A DNA stretch of 11,338 nucleotides from Halieaceae bacterium (GTDB lineage Bacteria; Pseudomonadota; Gammaproteobacteria; Pseudomonadales; Halieaceae): assembly GCA_009886815.1 (NCBI GenBank), contig QXYP01000105.1, positions 1,976 through 13,313 of the forward strand, written 5' to 3'. The notes beneath the pieces were generated by a model that did not search any database, was not told where the DNA came from, and worked only from the letters and a program-made list of their open reading frames with translations. Shown one piece after another: positions 1 to 6,431 of the stretch. How positions within the stretch are numbered: the stretch's first letter is position 1; each line of letters begins with the position of its first letter. A program made the position numbers and the translations under genes.

Positions 1-1153
1 TGACAGCCTGTCCCCCGAAGATCATATGATTCAGGGGGCGTCGTTCGCGAGCCCGCCAAAATGGCACTTAGGGCATACCAATTGGTTTTTTGCGACGTTT
101 ATATTGGAACCCTTGGCCCTGGCGCCCACAGTACCCACCAGCTGGAAAACATTATTTAACTCTTACTACAACGGCCTGGGGCAGCCCCACGCTCGGGCTC
201 AGCGCGGCATTTTAAGTCGACCCGCCCTTGCTGACATTCTTCAATGGCGGGAGCAGGTTGATCAGCAAATACTGAACGCACTGAACGAGGGGCTTTTCAG
301 CTGCACGCAACTGCAACTCATTGACTTAGGCATTCAACATGAGATGCAACACCAGGAGCTCTTACTCACCGACCTGCTCTACAGCTTCTCTCTAAACTCA
401 AGCCATCCCGTATACGACACCTCTGCGGTATTGCCGTCTCCAGCAGTGAGCGCCATAGAGTGGCTGGAATTCAACCCCGGGCTTATCGAAATCGGAGCAG
501 GCACTGAGGGGTTTGCTTTCGACAACGAACATCCGCGTCACCGTCATTTCCTGGAGCCCTATGCCATTGCCAACCGTTTGGTGACCAATGGCGAATACCA
601 GCAGTTTATTGAGGCCGACGGCTACCTCGATGCGCAATGGTGGCTCTCTGACGGGTGGGACACAGTCAATAAAGAGCAGTGGCGACGCCCTCTACACTGG
701 CTTGATCGAGATCGGACGTTCAGTTTACAAGGGGTTCGGCTACTCGACCCAAACGCTCCCGTGTGCCACCTGTCGGGTTATGAAGCGGATGCTTATGCCC
801 GGTGGTCAGGCTGCCGACTGCCTACCGAATTCGAATGGGAACACGCGGCGGCTATGCAAACGCCAACAACTAGACCCAGCGGGTTACTAGGCGCTATGGG
901 CGACTCGGGGTGGTTCGGAAGTGTCTGGCAATGGACCCAATCCGCCTATGGACCCTACCCCGGTTATCAGCCCGACGAAGGGGCAGTGGGTGAATACAAC
1001 GGAAAGTTCATGAGTAGCCAATGGGTTTTACGGGGCGCCTCTTTTGCCACCCCTGAGCCGCAACAGCGGCTACACTACCGCAACTTTTTTTACCCTGCAG
1101 ATCGCTGGCAATTCACCGGTTTGCGACTTGCTAAAGCGGCACCTTTTTTATGA
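1..1153 (+). CDS. egtB: Ergothioneine biosynthesis protein EgtB, 5'-truncated by window edge
   Basis: Non-haem iron sulfoxide synthase that joins trimethyl-histidine (hercynine) to a thiol donor (gamma-glutamylcysteine or cysteine) using O2, in the cytoplasm. The frame is open from base 2, before the first ATG at 26, and the upstream codons (DSLSPEDH) still read like the family N-terminus, so the true start lies outside the window. Numbering from that internal ATG, the DinB-like domain holds KWHLGHT (His17) and the HEMQHQE motif (His105, His109), which match the three iron-ligand histidines of the family. A formylglycine-generating-enzyme-like domain follows (about 145-370), with CRLPTEFEWEHAA, SVWQWTQSAYGPYPGY and LRGASFAT signatures. 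Roughly 40 residues seem to be missing compared with usual family length. The QRGILSRP segment lies where substrate-carboxylate-binding arginines occur in mycobacterial EgtB, but I cannot assign the thiol donor. It overlaps egtD by 4 nt (ATGA), indicating translational coupling. Confidence 0.95.
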   Translation, partial: DSLSPEDHMIQGASFASPPKWHLGHTNWFFATFILEPLALAPTVPTSWKTLFNSYYNGLGQPHARAQRGILSRPALADILQWREQVDQQILNALNEGLFSCTQLQLIDLGIQHEMQHQELLLTDLLYSFSLNSSHPVYDTSAVLPSPAVSAIEWLEFNPGLIEIGAGTEGFAFDNEHPRHRHFLEPYAIANRLVTNGEYQQFIEADGYLDAQWWLSDGWDTVNKEQWRRPLHWLDRDRTFSLQGVRLLDPNAPVCHLSGYEADAYARWSGCRLPTEFEWEHAAAMQTPTTRPSGLLGAMGDSGWFGSVWQWTQSAYGPYPGYQPDEGAVGEYNGKFMSSQWVLRGASFATPEPQQRLHYRNFFYPADRWQFTGLRLAKAAPFL

Positions 1154-2136
1154 CATTAAAGTTCAACCTGGCAGGCAATTCACCAACAAACCTCAGGTTT
1201 ATTGAAACGGAACGTCCAGTCATTGATGAAACTCGAGAAGTCTTAGCTTCATTGGCACAAAATCCACCGCGGCTGTCTCCCAAGTATTTTTACGATTCTC
1301 GGGGCTCTGAACTTTTTGAGCACATTACCGAGCTGCCTGAGTATTACCTAACCCGGTCTGAGGCAGAAATCTTTGATGTGTATTTAGACGAAATCGCAGA
1401 GGCGCTGGGCAGTGGCGACATCATTATTGAACCGGGCAGCGGCAACTGCAGCAAAGTCCAGCCCCTGCTCGAACGCGCGACCCCTAGCGCTTTTGTGCCT
1501 ATAGATATTGCCGGAGACTTTCTCTGGGAAGCGGCGGCCACGACCGCGCTCACACACCCCAATATAGCGATAACAGCAATCGCCGCCGACTTCACCCAGG
1601 AATGGACCTTTGCCGATGAGATTCCCCAGGGGCGACGCATCGTCTTCTACCCGGGCTCGACCTTGGGAAATTTTGACCCCGGGGCACAAAGAGGCTTTAT
1701 AAAGCAACTCGCAAAAGTAGTCGGCATTGAGGGCGGCATTTTACTTGGCGTCGATCTTCATAAGGAGAGCACAGTTTTACAACGTGCTTATGACGATGCT
1801 GCGGGTGTGACGGCTGAATTTAATCGCAACATGCTTAGCGTCGTTAATGCCAGGACCGGGTCTAATTTTGAGCCCAACAGCTGGCAACACCAAGCCCGTT
1901 ATAACGACAAAATGCGACGCATAGAAATGGAACTGGTCGCGCAATCAGACCAGTTAGTAAATATCGGTAACCAAACTCTGTCTTTTGCTCAAGGAGAGGT
2001 TATTCGAACTGAACACTCACACAAATTTACCCTTGAGAATATTAGCGACTTGGCCAGTGCTGGGGGCATGACCGTCACCCACCATTGGCTCGATCGTCAA
2101 TCGCAGTTTTGCCTGGCCTTATTACAGACGGCTTAA
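1150..2136 (+). CDS. egtD: L-histidine N(alpha)-methyltransferase EgtD
   Basis: SAM-dependent enzyme that trimethylates L-histidine to hercynine, the first step of ergothioneine synthesis. The 328-residue length is normal for the family. Visible signatures are SPKYFYDSRGSELFEHIT (43-60), PEYYLTRSEAEI (63-74), the SAM-binding loop EPGSGNCSK (94-102), YPGSTLGNFDP (167-177) with the histidine-contacting Asn174, GVDLHKE then AYDDAAGVTAEFN (213-225) with Tyr214, and IRTEHSHKF (285-293), whose Glu288/Ser290 match the imidazole-binding pair in mycobacterial EgtD. The start ATG overlaps the egtB stop (ATGA at 1150-1153), so a separate ribosome site is not required. Two genes in this order are enough for a minimal EgtB-EgtD pathway; a C-S lyase step (EgtE) and any EgtA/EgtC are not in view. 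The stop TAA at 2134-2136 overlaps the stop of the convergent aminotransferase. Confidence 0.97.
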   Translation: MTLKFNLAGNSPTNLRFIETERPVIDETREVLASLAQNPPRLSPKYFYDSRGSELFEHITELPEYYLTRSEAEIFDVYLDEIAEALGSGDIIIEPGSGNCSKVQPLLERATPSAFVPIDIAGDFLWEAAATTALTHPNIAITAIAADFTQEWTFADEIPQGRRIVFYPGSTLGNFDPGAQRGFIKQLAKVVGIEGGILLGVDLHKESTVLQRAYDDAAGVTAEFNRNMLSVVNARTGSNFEPNSWQHQARYNDKMRRIEMELVAQSDQLVNIGNQTLSFAQGEVIRTEHSHKFTLENISDLASAGGMTVTHHWLDRQSQFCLALLQTA

Positions 2137-3479
2137 GCAGCCAGACCTTCCGCCGTCACAAAATCAAGTGTGGTATCAAGGGCTCGACCCAACTTATCCA
2201 TGATTTCATCGACGTGAACTTCTTGGATAATCAGCGGCGGGCACAATGCCATCCGATTACCGCCCAAGGGGCGAATAATAAGGCCATTATCTTCCGCGGC
2301 CTTGGCACAGACCTGCGCAACCTTCATGCCCTCGAAGGGCTGCTTAGTGTCCTTATTGGCAACAAGTTCTAGCGCTCCCAACAAACCCATAGCAGATACC
2401 TCACCGACGAGTGGGTGCTGAGAAAATTCGGAAAGTCGCTTCGCCATATAAACACCCAGGGTTGCAGCATGCTCAAAAAGTCGATCGCGCACATAAATAT
2501 CCAGTACCTTACTGGCTACGGCACAACCCAATGGGTGACCGCTATACGTATAGCCGTGTCCGAACACTCCCATATCTGTCGCAGGGCCAGCGATGGCATC
2601 GGCGATATCTCCAGCAACAATGGCTGCTGATAAAGGCACATAGGCTGAGGTCAGCGCCTTGGCACACGCCATCATACGGGGCTTCATATTCAGCTTTTCA
2701 GCACCAAAAGCCGCACCTAAGCGCCCGAACCCACAAATCACTTCGTCGTCCCAAAGCATGATGCCGTATTTGTCCAATACAGCCTGAACTGCTTCAAAAT
2801 AACCCTCGGGCGGAATGATGACACCTCCCGCACCGTTAACGGGTTCGGCAATCATAGCGGCAATGGTATCGGGACCTTCAGCCAGAATAAGGTCTTCCAG
2901 CTCCCGCGCACGCCTCGCCACAAAATCGGCTTCAGTCTCGCCAGGCTCGGCACAGCGGTAGTAGTGCGGTGCACCGGTTCTTAAGACACCCAACGCGTCA
3001 AAGGGTAGTTGAAAGTGCGCATGGTTCGCGGGCAAACCCGTCAGCGCTGCTGAGGCGACCGACACCCCATGGTAACCCTTGTCCCGCGCAATAATCTTGA
3101 CTCGCTCAGGCTGGCCACTCGCAACGGCATAGTAGCGAATCAACTTCACCAGGGTATCGTTGGCATCAGAGCCAGAAGCGCCCAAAAAAACCCGGGCATC
3201 CTCAACAGGAGACATCGCCGCAAGCTTATCGGCAAGCTCAATCGCTGAAGGGTGGGTTTTACCACTAAACATGTGGCTGAAGCTGAGCTGCTCCATTTGG
3301 CGGGTCGCCGTTTCAATGATTTCCTGATTGCCATAGCCCAACGAAGTGCACCACAGACCCGCCATGCCCTCGAGGTATTGCTTGCCCGCCGCGTCATAAA
3401 TGTAGGGCCCTTCACCTCGCGATACCACCATCACCTCAGTAGCCGCAGGGTTGGTCGTTGGATAGATCATAGCTGTCAT
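2133..3479 (-). CDS. Class III aminotransferase (omega-transaminase type)
   Basis: PLP-dependent fold-type I transaminase that moves an amino group from a terminal amine or omega-amino acid to a keto acid. I chose the ATG at 3479 (448 residues), preceded by GAGTGGGG as a loose SD; the frame also allows TTG at 3500 and ATG at 3470. Numbering from the TTG: SGSDAND at 109-115 (phosphate loop), GYHG at 142-145, WDDEVICGFGR at 250-260 with Asp252 as the pyridine-nitrogen partner, CAKALTSAYVPLSA with the Schiff-base Lys281, and HGYTYSGHPLGCA at 315-327. The GLW (48-50) and RPLGGN (410-415) positions resemble the Vibrio fluvialis amine:pyruvate / putrescine-pyruvate type, where this Arg switches between carboxylate and hydrophobic substrates. 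The substrate cannot be fixed: polyamine, beta-alanine or another amine are all possible. It ends tail-to-tail with egtD and does not look part of the ergothioneine pathway. Confidence 0.9.
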   Translation of the reverse strand: MTAMIYPTTNPAATEVMVVSRGEGPYIYDAAGKQYLEGMAGLWCTSLGYGNQEIIETATRQMEQLSFSHMFSGKTHPSAIELADKLAAMSPVEDARVFLGASGSDANDTLVKLIRYYAVASGQPERVKIIARDKGYHGVSVASAALTGLPANHAHFQLPFDALGVLRTGAPHYYRCAEPGETEADFVARRARELEDLILAEGPDTIAAMIAEPVNGAGGVIIPPEGYFEAVQAVLDKYGIMLWDDEVICGFGRLGAAFGAEKLNMKPRMMACAKALTSAYVPLSAAIVAGDIADAIAGPATDMGVFGHGYTYSGHPLGCAVASKVLDIYVRDRLFEHAATLGVYMAKRLSEFSQHPLVGEVSAMGLLGALELVANKDTKQPFEGMKVAQVCAKAAEDNGLIIRPLGGNRMALCPPLIIQEVHVDEIMDKLGRALDTTLDFVTAEGLAA

Positions 3480-3542
3480 GGTGTGCCCCACTCGCGTCAA
3501 AACTTTTCGCTAAAGCTACTCCGTCATTGGGAATTAGCCAAC

Positions 3543-3555
3543 CCCCTAAAAGGGG
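3543..3555. promoter_or_regulatory. Short inverted repeat CCCCT-AAA-AGGGG upstream of aminotransferase
   Basis: A perfect 5-bp inverted repeat with a 3-nt centre lies about 65 bp before the chosen aminotransferase start, inside its probable leader. It could be a small operator or RNA hairpin. Its T-rich flank on the plus strand is too short and interrupted (TGTTTTCGG) to call a terminator, and no plus-strand gene precedes it. The role is unknown. Confidence 0.25.
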
Positions 3556-3590
3556 TGTTTTCGGTGAGCTTAGCCCCACTTTTTAAATAA

Positions 3591-3612
3591 GGGTATTGGC
3601 GACAATAAACCC
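3591..3612. promoter_or_regulatory. Inverted repeat GGGTATTG-N4-CAATAAACCC, candidate operator
   Basis: Imperfect dyad in the divergent region between the aminotransferase and the DoxX gene: TATTG (3594-3598), 4-nt centre GCGA, CAATA (3603-3607), with outer GGG and CCC. It shares its half-site with a second dyad about 70 bp downstream (3666-3678), which is what makes it worth listing. The regulator is not encoded in this window. Confidence 0.35.
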
Positions 3613-3665
3613 TCGAAAATGACCTGACTCTGACGTATCTTGTTGTAACTTTGGGTAGGTTCTCG

Positions 3666-3678
3666 GTATTGCCAATAC
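3666..3678. promoter_or_regulatory. Palindrome GTATTG-C-CAATAC, candidate operator
   Basis: A perfect 6-bp inverted repeat around a single central base, lying about 95 bp before the DoxX start. Its half-site GGTATTG repeats that of the dyad at 3591-3612. Together they could bind one dimeric regulator controlling one or both divergent genes. This is inferred from symmetry only. Confidence 0.35.
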
Positions 3679-3772
3679 GCTGCGCCTCCGCAGCTTGTAA
3701 CAGGCCTACTTGTACTTGCTATCGGCAGTGAATAATGACCTCCACAACAATAACTTCTAAGGACGGAACATC

Positions 3773-4168
3773 ATGGAAAAGCTAGCAGTCACTTTAGGAA
3801 GGTGCCTTCTTGGACTCTATTTTTTAATGCCCGGCATATCAAAGGTCACCAGCTATCAAGCCATGCTCGATTACATGAACCTGCACAATATTCCAATGGC
3901 AGATGTACTGCTCCCGATCACAACAGCCCTGCAAATTTTGGGGGGCCTTTGCTTGATCGCAGGCTTCCGAATTAAAGAAATGGCTCTGATGTTTGCTGGC
4001 ATGACCCTTTTAATCAATCTGGGCATGCACGACTTTTGGAATATCTACCCAGAGACAGACCAAGGTCATGAAGTGCAAAATTTCGTTAAAAATCTTGGCA
4101 TCTTTGCGGGGCTATTGGTCATGAGCGCAGCTCAGCACTTGCCCCAATGGCGGCTAGCTAAGGCGTAA
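3773..4168 (+). CDS. DoxX family membrane protein
   Basis: Small integral inner-membrane protein of 131 residues, the usual length for the DoxX family. Four hydrophobic segments are visible: about 5-25 (with the typical GLYFLMPGISK), 45-66 (TALQILGGLCLIAGF), 69-84, and 106-121 (LGIFAGLLVMSAAQ). The conserved HDFW motif (86-89) and the NFVKNLGI approach to the last helix support the assignment. Family members have been linked to redox or sulfur metabolism and to oxidoreductase complexes, but the biochemical role of this branch is unknown. The ATG is preceded by AAGGACGGA about 9 nt upstream. It is transcribed alone, divergently from the aminotransferase, and ends 26 bp from the convergent TPR gene. 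Confidence 0.88.
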   Translation: MEKLAVTLGRCLLGLYFLMPGISKVTSYQAMLDYMNLHNIPMADVLLPITTALQILGGLCLIAGFRIKEMALMFAGMTLLINLGMHDFWNIYPETDQGHEVQNFVKNLGIFAGLLVMSAAQHLPQWRLAKA

Positions 4169-4194
4169 CCCCAAAAAGCTGCAGATCTGCGATC

Positions 4195-5892
4195 TCAATC
4201 GAGCATCACAGCCTCGTTGAGTTCTAGATCTGCACTTTCCCAAGCCGTTTGCCACTGTAGGGCGCGGGCCTCTGCTGCGACGTTTTGATCTTGTGCTCTC
4301 AGTGCCTGAGTGAGCCCAAATAACGCCCAGCCATTTTTCTGGTTCCACTCTAAATCACGCTCAAAAACCTTCTGGGCCTCTTTATACTGACCCGCTCTGA
4401 GTAAAGCTGACCCCAGGTATAAACGCATGGACTGTGGCCAATCGGGTGGCTCGGTATAGTTGTTGGTATCTTCTAGAGCCACGCCAAACTCAAAAGACGC
4501 AATTGCGCCCTCAAGCTCACCCATGGCCAGCTGTATCTCGCCTCTAAGACCGTAAGCGGCCAATGTCACGATTTCGCGGGTGGCCGTTGCACCCGCTCGA
4601 TTACCCGCGGTGCTTGAATCCGCCATCAGAGTCTCAAGCTTTGCCAGCTCAGCCTGAGCCAGCGCCAGTTCACCCGTCGCCACAAAGGCACTGCCCTGCA
4701 CGTAGGACCAAATTCCCGATAAATAGGGCGTTGTTTTTTGGGGAAAATCTAAAGCCAATATTTCTTCCCAGCGTCCAAAAATTTTCAGCACCAACCAAGG
4801 TGCTGCCCGGCGTTTTTGAGCGCGGCCCATAGTCGCCGCAGCGGGTGTCATTCGATTAGCCATTTCCCAAGCCGAAGAATTCGCCACCTCATAGTTACCC
4901 TGCATGGTCGCAGCGAAGCGAATAAAGTCCAGCGCGTGCCCGGCATGCACACGATGGGATAGGTTGTAGGTGCCCTGGTTGGGCAGTGGGCGGTCACCCC
5001 AGATAGCGGCAAATTCTTGATCAACCGCCAAAGACCGACGATTATTTGCAATAGCCCGATCGTAGTCACCCACTCTGATGAAAATATGCGCAGGCATATG
5101 AACAACGTGCCCACCAATGGGCACCGTCGCCTCCAGAGCATTGGCCGAAACCATTGCCCGTTCTGGTCGCCGAGAGGCTTCAATAAGATGGATATGTAAA
5201 TGAAGTACGCCCGGGTGCGTTGGGCTAGCTTCGATAACTTTTTCTAGCGCGGTTGCCACTTGTAGAGTCTCACCTTTGGGCTCACCGGCACTATCCCAGT
5301 AATCCCATCGGCGAATCGACATATAACTCGCCGCGTACAACGCGGCGATATCTGGATCTGTTGGATACTCTCGATTGAGGGCCCGCATGGCCGAGAGATA
5401 GGCATGGTCTCGAGCATCAGAGTCGGGAATCGCCGCGTCGTTATAGAATATAGCCAGCGCATTAATGAGTGCCGCCTCAACTTTACTAGCGCGTTCTATA
5501 TGACTTAATGCTTTGTTAATTGCGGCTTTGCCTATACCGTTTGGGTCGTCTGGCATCTGCGCGTACCGCGAGTTGGGATTTGGGCCCGCGGCATGCGCGA
5601 GGCCCCAGTACGGCATGGGATGAGATGGGTCGAGTCTCGATGCCTCCTGATAAGAGGCAATCGATTCTGGAAAGTAAAATGCCCAAGCCAAGCGCAGACC
5701 CTGATCGAAGTACGACTGAGCCTCTGGCGCCAAACTTTCTGACGGCCGAGAGTAACTGCCAGATCCCGGTATTAATATCGCATGAGACTGGGCCTGCTGG
5801 GCGGGTGCAGTTTCATCAGATGCTCCGCTGTGAGACGCATAGAAAGACAAGCAAAGTGTTAGCAAGATGACAGGCATTCGTCTGGTTACCAA
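4195..5892 (-). CDS. Exported tetratricopeptide-repeat protein with His clusters
   Basis: About 565 residues, probably secreted to the periplasm: the N-terminus has RR followed by a hydrophobic PVILLTLCLSFYA stretch and a plausible signal-peptidase site near SHSGA-SD. I prefer the TTG at 5892: GGAGGA (5905-5900) lies 7 nt before it, whereas the upstream ATG at 5907 has no SD and its own G begins that SD. Numbering from the ATG at 5907, helical-pair TPR-like repeats run through most of the protein, clearest at 65-105 and 495-545 (LLRAGQYKEAQKVFERDLE, then NGWALFGLTQALRAQ). Striking His groups lie at WGLAHAAGP (101-109), LHLHIHLIEAS (235-245), GHVVHMPAHIF (266-276) and LSHRVHAGHALD (317-327). 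I recognise the overall pattern as a widespread uncharacterised TPR family, and the histidines suggest a metal site, but no function is known to me. It stands alone, convergent with the DoxX gene. Confidence 0.8.
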   Translation of the reverse strand: MVTRRMPVILLTLCLSFYASHSGASDETAPAQQAQSHAILIPGSGSYSRPSESLAPEAQSYFDQGLRLAWAFYFPESIASYQEASRLDPSHPMPYWGLAHAAGPNPNSRYAQMPDDPNGIGKAAINKALSHIERASKVEAALINALAIFYNDAAIPDSDARDHAYLSAMRALNREYPTDPDIAALYAASYMSIRRWDYWDSAGEPKGETLQVATALEKVIEASPTHPGVLHLHIHLIEASRRPERAMVSANALEATVPIGGHVVHMPAHIFIRVGDYDRAIANNRRSLAVDQEFAAIWGDRPLPNQGTYNLSHRVHAGHALDFIRFAATMQGNYEVANSSAWEMANRMTPAAATMGRAQKRRAAPWLVLKIFGRWEEILALDFPQKTTPYLSGIWSYVQGSAFVATGELALAQAELAKLETLMADSSTAGNRAGATATREIVTLAAYGLRGEIQLAMGELEGAIASFEFGVALEDTNNYTEPPDWPQSMRLYLGSALLRAGQYKEAQKVFERDLEWNQKNGWALFGLTQALRAQDQNVAAEARALQWQTAWESADLELNEAVMLD

Positions 5893-5899
5893 AACTTGT

Positions 5900-5905
5900 T
5901 CCTCC
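5900..5905 (-). promoter_or_regulatory. Ribosome binding site GGAGGA deciding a TTG start
   Basis: On the minus strand GGAGGA is followed after 7 nt (ACAAGTT) by TTG at 5892-5890. The next upstream ATG (5907-5905) overlaps this SD and has none of its own, and the next downstream ATG (5877) has no SD. The TTG is thus the best-supported start of the TPR gene. Confidence 0.6.
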
Positions 5906-5907
5906 AT

Positions 5908-6250
5908 TGAATCAGGCGGCCGCTAAAAATCTGGCCTTTGTTAGCCCTTTAGTTCTTCAAATCATTGATCCACGGCCGCCCTAACTTCGCGATCAGGCAT
6001 AACCCACACACCCGTCATATGGCGCTCCACTAACAATCCGACGTTACTACACAATCCCAAACTCCGGCTATTAACATCAGCAATCCGTTCGCCCTTTTGC
6101 GGCGCGACTTATGAGGGCCAAAATTTCTGACATTGAATACTTTTATAACCACGTAGCCGCCACGCAGACATGCCATGTGTAGCCTTTGCTTTGCTCGTAA
6201 TCGCCACCGGCTGTGCCATCATTCACACTAGGCATTGTTGATTTTAAACG
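5908..6250. other. Gene-free interval with one spaced inverted repeat
   Basis: Between the TPR gene start and the end of the small zinc-ribbon gene I find no convincing coding region: the longest frames are around 30 codons without SD. GGCGGCCG at 5915-5922 and CGGCCGCC at 5973-5980 form a perfect 8-bp inverted repeat spaced 50 nt apart, just upstream of the TPR gene, so the TPR promoter and leader should lie here. No clear -35/-10 pair could be picked by eye. No RNA gene is recognisable. Confidence 0.4.
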
Positions 6251-6427
6251 CTACTGGGCCTTAGTTTTTTCTTTGCCACATCGCTGACAGCGAAAGCGAG
6301 TAATCAGTTCACCACGGCGCACGGCGAAAGGATCCGACTTCACCACTGTCCATTTATGATGACCGTTACGGCATAACGTTTGATCGGGCTTAGCCTGTTT
6401 ACCGGGAAATTGAATAAGCTTAGCCAC
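6251..6427 (-). CDS. 58-residue zinc-ribbon-like protein downstream of glpK
   Basis: GTG start 4 nt after the glpK stop; the in-frame TGA at 6430-6428 just upstream makes this GTG the only sensible start, so translation is probably coupled to glpK. The product begins MAKLIQFPGKQ and carries Cys19 with NGHHKW (His23/His24 nearby), then FRCQRCGKEKTKAQ at the C-terminus (Cys47, Cys50). The CxxC plus the upstream Cys/His is what one expects of a small zinc ribbon or zinc finger, and the protein is strongly basic (many Lys/Arg), which fits nucleic-acid or ribosome contact. I do not recognise a named family. The ordered motif spacing, sensible amino-acid composition and operon-like position argue for a real gene; function is unknown and no link to glycerol metabolism is shown. 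Confidence 0.72.
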   Translation of the reverse strand: MAKLIQFPGKQAKPDQTLCRNGHHKWTVVKSDPFAVRRGELITRFRCQRCGKEKTKAQ

Positions 6428-6431
6428 TCAG

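Noticed and set aside
3480..3500. Longer aminotransferase start at TTG 3500.
   Set aside because: No SD in front of it and the extra residues (MTRVGHT) do not look like a family N-terminus; ATG 3479 fits better.
3710..3738. TTGTAC-N17-TAATGA as a sigma-70 promoter for the DoxX gene.
   Set aside because: Spacing is right but each hexamer matches the consensus at only about three positions; such pairs are common by chance.
4173..4195. Possible terminator between the DoxX and TPR genes: 5-bp arms AGATC-GCA-GATCT on the minus strand, then TTTTT.
   Set aside because: The stem is short and AT-rich, includes the TPR stop codon, and is separated from a five-T run by five other bases; too weak to call.
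6143..6235. 30-codon minus-strand frame beginning MPSVNDGTAGG in the gene-free interval.
   Set aside because: No SD, no recognisable motif and short enough to be chance; a 23-codon plus-strand frame in the same stretch is no better.
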